Below are positions 9,828-20,895 of a stretch of DNA of 52,291 nucleotides, in pieces. The translations under genes and the position numbers were made by a program. The notes below the pieces were generated by a model that saw only the letters and a program-made list of their open reading frames with translations, had not been told where the DNA came from and searched no databases. The stretch spans positions 1 to 52,291 of the forward strand of contig JAPEVF010000078.1 of the NCBI GenBank assembly GCA_029747585.1, written 5' to 3'. How positions within the stretch are numbered: the stretch's first letter is position 1; every line of letters begins with the position of its first letter. The DNA is from Pleurotus djamor. Taxonomy: Eukaryota; Basidiomycota; Agaricomycetes; Agaricales; Pleurotaceae.

Positions 9828-11760
9828 ATGAAGGTTTTCTTCTCTATCTCCGGCGTCCTTTCTCTGGCAGAGACCATCTTTGCTTGCGTTGGCACAATTT
9901 CGTCCCTAGACGATGTGGCTAACGCTGTACAATGCACTACAGTCAACATCAGTGGCTTTACCGTTCCCGGTGGTCAAGGATTCCAGTTATCTCTCCTCCA
10001 AGGAAGTACTGTGAACCTCAGTAGGCTCCTACCTCCTGGAACCGAATCATCACTGACTTGACGTTCTTCTAGATGGCGATATTTTATTCGGAAATATGAG
10101 TTGGAGTGGTCCCCTTTTCACCGTTAGGTTCGTTTGCTAATCACTTGCGTGTCAACCCCTTGGTAACCCACCAAACCTGACCAGTGGCAAGTCGATCACT
10201 TGNGAGTTGTTCCAAAGCAAACCCGCATTCGATGGAAGCTTATACCTGTCGTCGAAGTCAACGGAAATGGACATACGCTTGACGGCGGAGGGCCCTTCTA
10301 CTGGGTGGCTATCTCTCTGAATCCAATTTGAATAAACGACNAACCTTCTATGTTTAGGACGGTCAAGGTAGCAATGGTGGTACGACTAAACCAGCACCTA
10401 TGATCAAGTGAGAATACCCTAGGCTTACATCCTGGTTCAATGCTGATATTCCGCCGCAGAATCCGTTTATCCGGGACCTATCAGGTTAGTCACCCATTCT
10501 CATGTACGCTCTGGCTCACCCTTAGAGTCGACAGGATGTCAGGGTCTTGAACTCTCCCGCTCAAGTCTACTCGGTCTCCAACCCNGCTCCTTTGGTCATG
10601 ACAGGGTTGACCATCGATAACTGTAAGTACCCAATGGGATCCGGTGTTGAATCGCGTAGTTACACCATGTCACCAAGCTTTTGGAGACTTGCCGAATGCT
10701 CAAAGCGATGGTCTCGCAGCTGGTGAGTTTGCGAGTCGGCCTTCGGGTGGATAATCTCATTGCTTTAATTAGCTCACAATACGGACGGGTTTGATGCTAG
10801 TACCACCAATCTAACCATACAAAACAGGTGTGCCAACAAGCACCAATTTCCGTTGACATGCTGATAACGGCGTTAGTTTTATTCACAACCAGGTTTGTGA
10901 TTTGGAGTTTCTTACTTCCAAGGTCTCTTTATTATACCAGGATGATTGCATCGCCATCAACCGTGGAGTCAACATCGTGTTTGCGAACAACACATGTATT
11001 GGAGGGCATGGAATATCCATTGTGAGACTATCCACCGTNCCTCAGATTCCTCACCTTCATAATCATCACAGGGATCCGTTGCCTCGAACGTTATCGTTTC
11101 TGACATCGTGGTCGTCGGGAATACCATCCTGAACAAGTACGGTCTCGCCCTATACTTCCTTGTCGACTGCTAATTGTGTATCTCAAGTGACAACGGCATT
11201 CGCATCAAAACCGACGCAAGCGCAACAAATAGCACCGTAACCAATATCACATACTCCGTAAGTAACTTCCTTCGATTCTGGCGCAGTCTTTGATGGCTTG
11301 TCTAGGGCAATGTTGCATCAGGCATACGCAAGTTTGGTGTCTTAGTGGACCAAGTCGGTCACCACCAATCCCCCTCACGTACCCCCATCTTGAGTCATCG
11401 TTTGTAGAGCTACCCTTCTACGCTTGGCACCCNTGGGTCAGGCGTTATCATCTCCGTCAGTAGCTCTCCCACCGTCTCTCGTTTCTCCATCAAGCCTTCA
11501 TTGACATCTCTAAGTAGAATATCAATTTCGTCATTTCGGAGACCACCATCGCCGTCAACGGAAGTGCACAACAGGTTGCCATCAACTGTGGTGCGGGGTC
11601 ATGTACTGGTGCGTTTGGAATAGCGGCAGCCGTCCTTCAGCTCTGAGCTTCCGCCACTAATGCACATACAGGAGTCTGGGACTGGTCGTACCTCTCCGTT
11701 TCGGGTGGCAATAACGGCTCGGTTGTGAACTTTGACGGAATATCAGGATTCACTGGGTGA
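9828..11760 (+). CDS. Secreted endopolygalacturonase, GH28 (copy 1, no CBM)
   Basis: This gene hydrolyses alpha-1,4 bonds in homogalacturonan and should be secreted. A signal peptide ([19 protein letters not shown]) is followed by the mature start CVGTISSL. The gene is split by about fourteen short introns; all joined exons keep frame to TGA at 11758-11760, giving about 350 residues, normal for GH28. All four family motifs are present in order: NTDGFD, QDDC, GGHGIS and RIKT, so the catalytic Asp trio, His and the Arg-Lys pair are intact. A few N bases fall at splice or silent positions (for example the donor at 10201-10203). It ends at the catalytic domain ([10 protein letters not shown]). 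The downstream gene is a tandem paralogue with the same intron positions. Confidence 0.88.
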
Positions 11761-12642
11761 GCAACAGCAAATTGGTATATTCAGAAGCAAACCATCGTAC
11801 GCTACTACGAATCGAAATCGAATTATACACTTTTCTATGATGCTCTACACGCCTACGACTTACCTGGAGAGCGTCGTCATGAGGATTGCCTCTTTGAAAC
11901 TTTTTCGGTATAGTCGACCCTTGCTTCTAGGCGCGTACGCTGTAATCCACATCATTGATGGCCCCTACTTCCTTGGGAAGTAAATACCCATCTTTCTATC
12001 TCGTGGCTGACCATACCTCGTAGGCATATCCTCGCATGATTGACTGTCAATATCAATGTGATCAATTTTCCTCAATTTTTCCAGCCGCGAACGAGCGGGC
12101 CGCCTTGAATGCGATCTTTCCATCCGTCGATAAGAAGGGTCTACAGAGTATCGAAGAGCTGGCGATCCGGCTAACTTTATCCATCGCGCGTAGGGTCGCG
12201 TACAGCCGTTGCTTAACAAAACATGACTGTGCTCACAACTCCATTCAACTCCATTTAGCTCAGTTTCTCCGTCCCGACTCCATGAGAATTCGTTCTTCAA
12301 GGACTCTCTTCAGAAGAGTGCTGAAAGCTTGGTCTCATAGTCATCTTCCATTTCATTTAGGTGTGGATATTTTCGGGTACTACGTCTATTAATGGCTCCT
12401 GACATAAAGTTGGCACATACAGAGAATGAATTGCCAGCACCATTGCGGAACAGGCTAGTTACATGCGTCTTTCCGAACTCTGACCCACGCTCATCAGTGA
12501 CGGTAAAATCGCATGCCCTTCTCTAACTTCTAACAACGCTTCGATTCAAATGCCGGCCCGCCCAACGACTGTCCGTTGACTGTCCGGGAGGGGGTTTAAA
12601 AAGAGTCTTGGGTCTTGGGTTTATCCAAGAAACCAACTTACA
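11761..12642. other. Intergenic region between tandem polygalacturonases
   Basis: No gene recognised; overlapping short frames on both strands (11965-12392) lack similarity or splice support. A TTTAAAAAG element at 12595-12603 lies 40 bp before the ATG of the second polygalacturonase and probably acts as its TATA-like box. A short G-rich run (gggaggggg) directly precedes it. Confidence 0.4.
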
Positions 12643-14951
12643 ATGCTTGGGTACCTCCTCTTGGCTGCTCCATTCGTCCAGCCCGCTCTCTCTGCTTGCG
12701 TCGGCACTATCTCATCATTGAGTGATGTCGCGGATGCCGTAAAATGCACCACCGTCAATATCAACAGTTTCACCGTCCCCGCTGGTCAAGGCTTCGAACT
12801 CAGTCTCCTTGATGGATCTACGGTCAACCTCAGTCAGTCGATCGAACCCATCACGAATATTGATCTCTGACTTCCGTATTAGACGGCGACATCAAGTTTG
12901 GAAACGCAAACTGGGCAGGTCCGCTTTTCACTGTAAGGTTGGTCTGTTCGATTTATTGGCCGTCCTGAAATCATTCTGATGATTCCTCCTCCTCCCAGCG
13001 GCAAGTCGATTACCTGTAAGTTGGTCCAACGGCATTTCACTTTGCCTCGGACTTAAAACCGCTGTAGTCAACGGAAATGGACACACACTCGATGGAGGAG
13101 GTCCCTTCTACTGGGTTTGTTGATGGCTCTTCTGTTTCAATCAGTGCATTGAATTGACAAACCCTTCAGGACGGTCTAGGAGGCAACGGTGGCGTCACAA
13201 AGCCTGCACCAATGATCAAGTAGGTTTTTCACCCCATGGGCTGGCTTCATCTTCTCAATTGGTCTAGGATCCGCATCTCTGGTTTGTACCAAGTAAGCTT
13301 CATTTTGATGTACCGACCCTAAGGTTAACGAACCCCTCCAGGGTGTCAAAGTCCTCAACTCTCCGGCGCGGACGTATTCGGTGTCCAACCCTGCGCCATT
13401 GGTCATGTCCGATCTTACTATCGATAACTGTGAGCGATTACCCTGGTATCCTCCGCTAAATTGACTCACGTATATGGCTATAGCTCTTGGCGATCAACCT
13501 AACTCGAACAGCGGGGGAAAAGCTGCGGGTAAATGATCTTCTCGTTGTGGGGAGTTGACAGTACCTTGACATAACATGGACATTCAGGACACAACACCGA
13601 TGGTTTTGACTGTAGCACCACCGATCTCACCATTCAAAACAGGTACGCTTCAAATATGGAGTGCTATCCGTGCGTGCTAATGATGTGTGTTGTTCAGTTG
13701 GATTCACAACCAGGTATGCCCATGGCGTTGGATCCTTGTAGTTGCCAATTGACGACCATTGTGCTCTCCTCTAGGACGACTGTCTCGCCATCAACAAGGG
13801 AGCTAACATCGTCTTCAAAGGCAATACCTGCATTGGTGGTCATGGTATCTCGGTCGTAAGTTTAAATTTGCTTTCTAGCCATGTTCGTAATGCTGAGCCA
13901 TCGAAGGGGTCCATTGATTCCGATGCTACCGTCAACGGCATCGTGATCACTGGTAACACCATTACCGACAAGTGAGTGAATTGCCTGCGGAGATGGGATG
14001 GACTAAACTCAATATGCCCGCAGTGACAATGGCTTACGGATTAAGACAAAAGCGGCTGCTACTGGCAGCTCTGTCACCAACATCACCTATTCGGTCAGTC
14101 GGCTTCTGTCCGTCCTAGTATTTGTATCCCTGAATACTGATTGTCGAATTACTTCATGCAGGGAAACATCGCCACTGGCATCCGCAAATACGGTGTCATG
14201 ATTGACCAAGTACGTTATCTACTATCCCCGTATAGCTGTTGCTTTGAATGCCGTCCTCGATGCTCATCTTTGTTATTGTACTTCTTTTAGAGTTATCCTT
14301 CTACTCTCGGGACGCCCGGTACTGGCGTGAAGCTTTCTGTCAGTCCTTTATACTTCTGCTTATTATCCTTTCGGCTCGACTGACCGGTTGATGGTATTGT
14401 CCTGATGTTCATTATTGATCAAATCAGGGCGTCAACTTCGTAGCACCTATGTCAAGTGTTTCTGTTGCTAGCGGCGCTCAGCAGGTCGCAGTGAATTGCG
14501 GCGCCGGAGCTTGCACTGGTGCGGCACCGCCTTGTTGTTCTTGGATAAGATTCATTCTCTGATACTTCTGTCCTGACTTTGTAGGGACATGGGATTGGTC
14601 TTATCTCAAGGTGTCAGGCGGGAAGGCTGGTTCCATTGTGAACTTTAATGGGATCAGTCACTTCACACTTGGTGTTGGAGGAACTGGTTCATCATCGCCA
14701 GCTACCTCGGCCTCTTCGAGTACTCGTGCCTCGACCTCGACCACCCGTACTAGCTCTACTGCAGCCTCGACGCCAACAAGTGGCGGAACCGTTGCACAAT
14801 ACGGTCAATGCGGCGGTTCTGGCTGGACCGGCGCTACAGGTAAGTTGTTGTTTTCGATCCACGTGTTGTCGATTGATTGACAAAATGCATAGTTTGTGTA
14901 TCTCCCTTCACATGCCAAGCGCAGAATGAATGGTATTCTCAATGCCTATAG
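12643..14951 (+). CDS. Secreted endopolygalacturonase, GH28, with C-terminal CBM1
   Basis: A paralogue of the upstream gene with the same exon pattern; about 425 residues. The signal peptide (MLGYLLLAAPFVQPALSA) is followed by a GH28 domain with NTDGFD, QDDC, GGHGIS and RIKT intact. After NFNGISHF the protein continues through a Gly-, Ser- and Thr-rich linker of about 50 residues into a complete family 1 carbohydrate-binding module: QYGQCGGSGWTGAT joined across an intron to VCVSPFTCQ and ending WYSQCL, with the four cysteines and the aromatic Trp and Tyr. Family knowledge: CBM1 binds crystalline cellulose and occurs in fungi. The module should hold this pectinase on the cellulose-rich wall surface. 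Copy 1 lacks linker and module, so they were gained or lost after duplication. Stop TAG 14949-14951. Confidence 0.9.
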
Positions 14952-16615
14952 ATGGTGTCGGATGACCGGCCTTTGCTTACCTCTGAGCTCGATGTAATAG
15001 TACTTTCGAAGATAGGATCCATGATAGGGTCACAGCCATTCTCCTATTCACGTTAAGGGATATGCGTGACGTGGTCTAAAACGGTCTGCTTGATCCTTCC
15101 CCTCATGCTTTTGCTTGTCGTTTCAGCGCGATGCTCCGCGTCCCCACGAAACCCACAGCTGAAATAGTTCCTGACATCGAAGGGCATCGAGAAAAACTCG
15201 ACGCCGATCGGTCTCCAACCAGTTTTTCATGCAAGAACACGGCGACCGCTGGGTTTCAGTGGGAGACTGCGCTCGTCCGGTGACGCAGCTATGAAGCTCG
15301 GCCAAATTCCTGATGTAGATGTAGCGATTCACTATTGAGGGTGCAGAGTGGGCGATGCTCGTGGTCTTGTAACGTGAGCTGTAACTCGCGGATTCTCCGA
15401 ATGGCTCCTAATTTAGACCGCCATCAATCCGAGCTCCCGTCTCATGCCATCAGTATCAAGACATGTAACGAGTTCCCGCCCCACACCTATGGAGACAGAC
15501 CGCTACTGACCCCATGCACATGTACGTCGCTTCTTTGGGTTTCTCACTGTCCAAGCGAAGTGGGATGCGCTTACTTGATTGGGGCTGCTTCGACGGAGAT
15601 ATAGATAGACATGACGGAAGATCGCGAAGACCAAACGCTGTGGGAGCCTCTGTGTATGGATGGCAGTGGTCGCAGTCGTCCATGGGGGCGTCGGTTTGAT
15701 GGGCCGGTTTCGAGCAGTATCGTCGACCTCGACAACCAATGCATCCATCGAGATCAAACCGGGAGCTGTTAGGACGGCCCACCGAAACGGGCATATGTTA
15801 CTCAACGTTTGTATATGGATATTGGCCAGTCATTTACACCCATGACAGATGTCGAATCGGTCAGAATCACGGTGAGATTCGTGGAAGGATATATAACATG
15901 CAGGTCCTTATCTTAAGTTGGTGGTGAAACGCATAGGGGGGNAAGGCCCCGCATTCCGAGCGAAAGATGCGTTTTCATCGTGAATTGACGAGCCATCTCT
16001 GCCAAGTTGATTGTTGCGATATTGGCTCGATTTAGGCTCATAACTGTGAATGCAGAGATGACATCAGAAAACTGCTTTTTAAATTAGATGGTACAATGCA
16101 TATGATGCTTACCATTGCACGAAATTTCTCTGATCCGAAGGGTTCAAGATAAAAATTGTCTGTAGCATCAGTAGGTGAGATTGATGCGTTCGAGAGTCAA
16201 TCCAGTGCCCTTCGGAGTGCGGGGAAATTGTATTTACAGATGAGTAGGCTGCAGGGAGGCAAGTCAAGAAAAGTGTCCCATGGGGTACCTGGCTTGGGAA
16301 GACGGAGAATCATTGGCGAGTGGATGAGGGCGTTCGTGCAGCTGAGTACGGGCACACCGATTCAGCGACAAGGCAACAATAGCTGGAGGGGATATCCATA
16401 TTGGGCAGGGGAAGAATAATGCGTGGGAATATACACAGGGCATTATTTCGTATTTGAGGGTATTTGGCGAGCGGAGATTGAATTATTATCTGTGATAGCT
16501 TCCCACCGCCTTCGCCCACCTGCAACTTGTACTCGACGACCATTTCTCCTACCAACACAGTCTTCGCCCTCCGCCGCTCATCCTCGGACCACAGAGTCCC
16601 CCCGCGTCCTCACCT
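14952..16615. other. Long intergenic region, no gene recognised
   Basis: Short frames on both strands between 15123 and 15927 overlap each other, lack domains and have no supporting splice pattern. The last 150 bp before 16616 are rich in C and T (ccgccttcgcccacc, ttctcct), as expected for the leader of the Cdc24 gene. I saw no transposase, terminal repeats or RNA gene. Confidence 0.45.
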
Positions 16616-19600
16616 ATGGCTTCCACCGCAGGCCGCAAAAAATCCATAGTCTCCAGCACAGGGCTGCACATCGACACCCCCGTCGCCAACAACACGCTGC
16701 TCAACAAGTCCGCCTCACAATCTGTTTCTCTCTACCAGAAATGCTCGGCCCTCCGCGCAAACCTCATGCGGCTTCAGGGCTTTGGCCAGTTCTTCGAGAT
16801 GGCCGCGCAACCCAATGCCCGACAGTCAACCGACCCCGTAACCCAGATCTGGGACGTTCTATCACTTGGCATCCCTCTCTGCTTCATATACAACAAGGTC
16901 TCCTTCGAAGGACACGACCCAGTCCCATCACAGCACTTTGAAACCTACGATCGCTCAGAGAAGGGCAATAAACGCTTCATTATGTGGTTCGTTATGCGGA
17001 TAAAGGGGATGCGCCAGGCAGGGTGGGAAGGCTGCGAAGAATTCACCGTGACGGACCTCCTCACCAGGGACTCAACGGACGGTCTTGTAAAGGTGTGTCC
17101 CATCGATCATGTTAGTGTGTGACCCGACAAACATCTTGCCTCGTGCCTTGTTCGTTACAGGCAGTCGACACTGTCACAGCCCTGGTCAACCAGCTGCCTT
17201 CGAATGCCTTCGAAGACGCCCCCAAGTCCCCGCCAGCTACTTCCCAACACCCTTCCACTGTTTCTCTTCAATCCGAGGGTTCCCTCACCCAGCCAGTGAA
17301 CTCGCGTGAAAAAGATCGTCTACATATTGTCCGTGAGATAGTCGAAACGGAACGCAAATATGTTCAAGACCTCGAAGTCATGCAGGTAAGCGCACAAAGC
17401 CATTGCCGCGCTGGTTACTTGCTACAACTCACCGTTTGCCTCCGCAGAAATATTCAACTGCGCTCGCTCAGGGCAATATCATGGACCTGGACACGATACA
17501 TCTTCTTTTCCCAAATCTCAACAAACTCCTCAACTTCCANCGTAAATTCCTTATTCGCTTGGAGAGTATGGCCGAACTTCCTTGGCCGGATCAGCGCTGG
17601 GGCCAGGCGTTTTTGGATTGTGTGAGTGTCGCCCACATTAGACAATCCATTGTATCTGTCGANCTTACTGACGAATACNCCGNAACAATAGGAAGAAGAG
17701 TTCATCGTNTACGAGCCATATTGNGCCAATTATAATTCGGCCTCTGAACTCATGATGGCAAACGAAGACACCCTNTCTGTGAGTTGCATTCTATGTCCTT
17801 GTGTTGGCCTAGCAACACATGGGGAGATGCGGTTGACCCCGAACATTTCAACTTACCATATGCGGTCGACAGGCCCTTAACCATTTGATCAATGTAAAAG
17901 GCGAACTCGCCGCCTTCCTAATCAAGCCAGTACAGAGAATATGCAAATATCCTCTCCTCCTTGATGTGAGTTCCATGTCAGANGCACATGATAGTTTTGA
18001 TTGATCGCTTTTTTCCAGTCCCTCATCAAAGCTGCGAGCCCTGATGATTATCCTCACTATGAGGAGCTCAAAGAGGGATCCGTCGCTGCTAAGCGTATCA
18101 CCGACAAGATCAACGAGGCNCANCGCCGTGCCGATAACGAGCAAACGGTGAAAAGTCTNTCNGAACGCGTTGANGACTGGAAAGGCCATCANCTATCCAA
18201 CTTCGGNGAACTCCTNCTNGACGATGTGTTTGTTGTCACNAAATCTGAAGTCGACCGCGAGTATCACGTCTTTCTCTTNGAGAAGATNATACTCTGCTGT
18301 AAAGAAGCACTTTCCCTTCCCCCGAATAGCGCGAAGAAGGTTTCGAAGAACCCGAAGAAGCAACCTGGAACTCCGGGACCTAACATTCCTAGCTTGCCTG
18401 GCCAGCCTCAGCGCAAGAACACACCGCTACTACTAAAAGGCCGGATATTCTTGAACAATGTCACTCAAGCCGTCCCTTCCAATCCCCGTCATTCAATATG
18501 TANGTCTACTCTGNTTGCCTTCGGCACAATACTCAATNGNNCTTACAGCTTCGGCCNTGCCCCCTCAATATCCTTTGGCTGTCTGGTGGCGCGGCGACGA
18601 TGATCTNGAATATTTCACCCTGCGGTGTCGTAGAGAAGATCAAATGAAGCAGTGGGAAACGACNATCAACCGACTCATTCGTGAAGCCACCGCCCGTCGC
18701 GCNACCGAGCGAGGCCTCCGAGGCATCGCAGCCAATTCTCATCATAGTTACACCTCAAGCAACAGCACNTCCATCCGCCCTTCACGACAACCCTCNGCCT
18801 CATTCTCCCACCATATCACGACACCCTCTACAGCCTCTCAATCATCCTATCCCACGGGCTTCCCAGCTCATCCGTCCGGTGGCCCTCATCGGCGACTCAG
18901 TCCCTACGGTGACGACATCAACGGTCAGACGACCCCTTACCCTAGTGGTCCAGATGGCTACCCCCCTCACGAAGGCTTTGAATTCGANCCTGATGATGAA
19001 GACGAATTCGAAGATTATCCCCCAGTCAACTACCCTTCGTCAGGGAGAGGTACACCCCTTGGCGTTCGACGTGGCAATGCCCTCAGCATGCCTCCTGAAC
19101 GCGATCCCAACTACAACCNTGATCGATCACGGGCCCAAACAGAGGACTCAAACGGTCCAGTGATGGCCCAATGGCGCGCGAATGGTCTTCCATCATCTGC
19201 GGCGTTACGCCCGATCACTCCCAGGCTGAACTCGGCTACCAGCTACACCTCCGAAGCAAGCTTCGGCAACGGTGTTTCGAACAACGTCAACCGACCACTT
19301 TCACGGCCATCATTACGCAACCAATCTAGTTCATCACGACTAAAGGTTGGATACGATTCCCCAGGGATATCTGTCAACACATTGCCGCCTCCACCCATGA
19401 ATCGGTCTAGAAGCGCCAGCCAACCGAGCGCATATGTTCCCAAGAGCATCCCACCTCCGCTGCCATCACCTTGGGACCCACGTGCAACAGCCTCGGCTAC
19501 GAGTAGCAAGCGTGGTAGTGGTTCAAGTGAATCTACTGGTGATAGCTCGGAGTACTCGCCGAACAGCTCCTCACCGATCACGCCTTACGGTTCTAGCGAC

Positions 19601-19888
19601 TCGTCCTTGGCTAATGTGGGCATGCGTCACCCACCGGTCAAAATNAAGGTACACTTCAACGAGGATATCTTTGTGATACAAGTACCTCGACAAACGGAGT
19701 ACGATGACCTCGTGGAGAAGGTTGGACGCAAGATCCGACTGTGTGGACCGCGNAGGGACGATGGACCTCTACGAGTGAAGTACAGAGATGAAGATGGCGA
19801 TATGGTCTCACTGGGGTCAACGGAAGATGTCCAGATGGCTTTCGAGCAATATCGACCAGGCGGCCAAGTGACTCTGTTCGTCCAATGA
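16616..19888 (+). CDS. CDC24: Rho guanine nucleotide exchange factor Cdc24
   Basis: This activates the small GTPase Cdc42 to set up cell polarity, hyphal tips and budding. Domains in order: an N-terminal Cdc24 calponin-homology-like region (about residues 45-165, with IWDVLSLGIPLCFIYN); a DH domain starting KDRLHIVREIVETERKYVQD, with IKPVQRICKYPLLL as the conserved helix; a PH domain with FLFEK and CCKEAL and ending around EDQMKQWET; a long Pro/Ser-rich linker; and a C-terminal PB1 domain (VHFNEDIFVIQVP ... GQVTLFVQ) that in yeast binds the scaffold Bem1. Full domain order equals that of fungal Cdc24. At least six short introns in the first half; the second half is mostly one exon. About 30 N bases at 17540-19752 leave single residues unknown but do not break the frame. 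CT-rich leader upstream. Confidence 0.92.
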
Positions 19889-20895
19889 CCTTGTTTCTGA
19901 CTGCCCCCTCTCTTCTCTCTCCTCCCGCTCTTTTCACACTCTTATCTACCGCTTTACCTATTTATCCACTTCATTCATGATTGCTCAAAATTCATTTGGC
20001 AAAGCACTTCTGACCGACACTGGCTACCTCCCTCTCCAACTCCTCTCCCACATTCGTCCCTTTGCTCTCCCTCTTTTTGGATTACTGGTATACTACGTCC
20101 ATGACACACTATCCTTAAGCCCACCCTCTGTTTTCTACGTTTTGGCTAGTTGAACCTTTTTTCCAACGGCCGTGTATTTGGTTATATGAGGACGTAATCT
20201 CTCTCTTCTACATTCGTTCCACTCTTTTCATTGCATTTTCGGTTATCTCTCCCAACGGTGTTCTGCTCACTTTCACTCTCACTCTCATTCTCTCTACCTA
20301 TCTACCATGGGGATGTCAGCCTTCGGACGGCATTGTCTACATAAGGAGTATCGGCTGTTCATATGTATCATTTCCTTTAGAGTCTTTCTCAATAAAATTC
20401 ATTCAAATTCTCGATTTTTGTCGACCTCTGAGTCTAATGCCTTTACTTCAAACATCAAGGCACACGTACACTTTGCATATGCTGACGACATCCTTGCCAC
20501 ATATCATGGAAAAGGATAGACGTCCTTTTGGAAGTTTTTTGGGGTTGACTGTGGAACACGAGTTGATGCAGTTCCTGGAAGATTGGTTCAACAAAACGAA
20601 TTTCAGATAGATATAAAAAANTCGGATTGTTCACTACTATCGTTCATCGTTCAACGCAATCGAGTGTCCATCATCGTGGACTTCTCACTCTGTGAGTAAC
20701 ATCCCTATTCTACGACTGCTATCAACGTCCTCAACTGAAAGGTGGAGGCGAAGGAGTTCGACTTCCACTCGGAGATGGGCGCTTAGTCAGGGATGAGTAT
20801 TCCCAATCGGGAAACCTGGGGCACAGGTGACCAGGACTCCAAACTCAACTCAACCCCCCGACCATCGCCCTGGAAATTCCCAAGGGCTGAGACCC
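19889..20895. other. 3' region of CDC24 and promoter of the Rap1-like gene
   Basis: Pyrimidine-rich sequence follows the CDC24 stop, and an AATAAA lies at 20391-20396, about 500 bp after it. A TATAAAAAA element at 20612-20620 should serve the next gene. A gtgagtaac donor-like site near 20692 suggests an intron in the 5' untranslated region. The 70-codon frame at 20307-20519 has no features of a real protein. Confidence 0.4.

Noticed and set aside
15456..15805. Two overlapping minus frames between polygalacturonase 2 and CDC24
   Set aside because: No domains, no splice support, and overlapping frames on both strands.
20827..20895. Extended N-terminus of the Rap1-like protein
   Set aside because: The first codon is GTG; the ATG at 20896 is the first real start in that frame.
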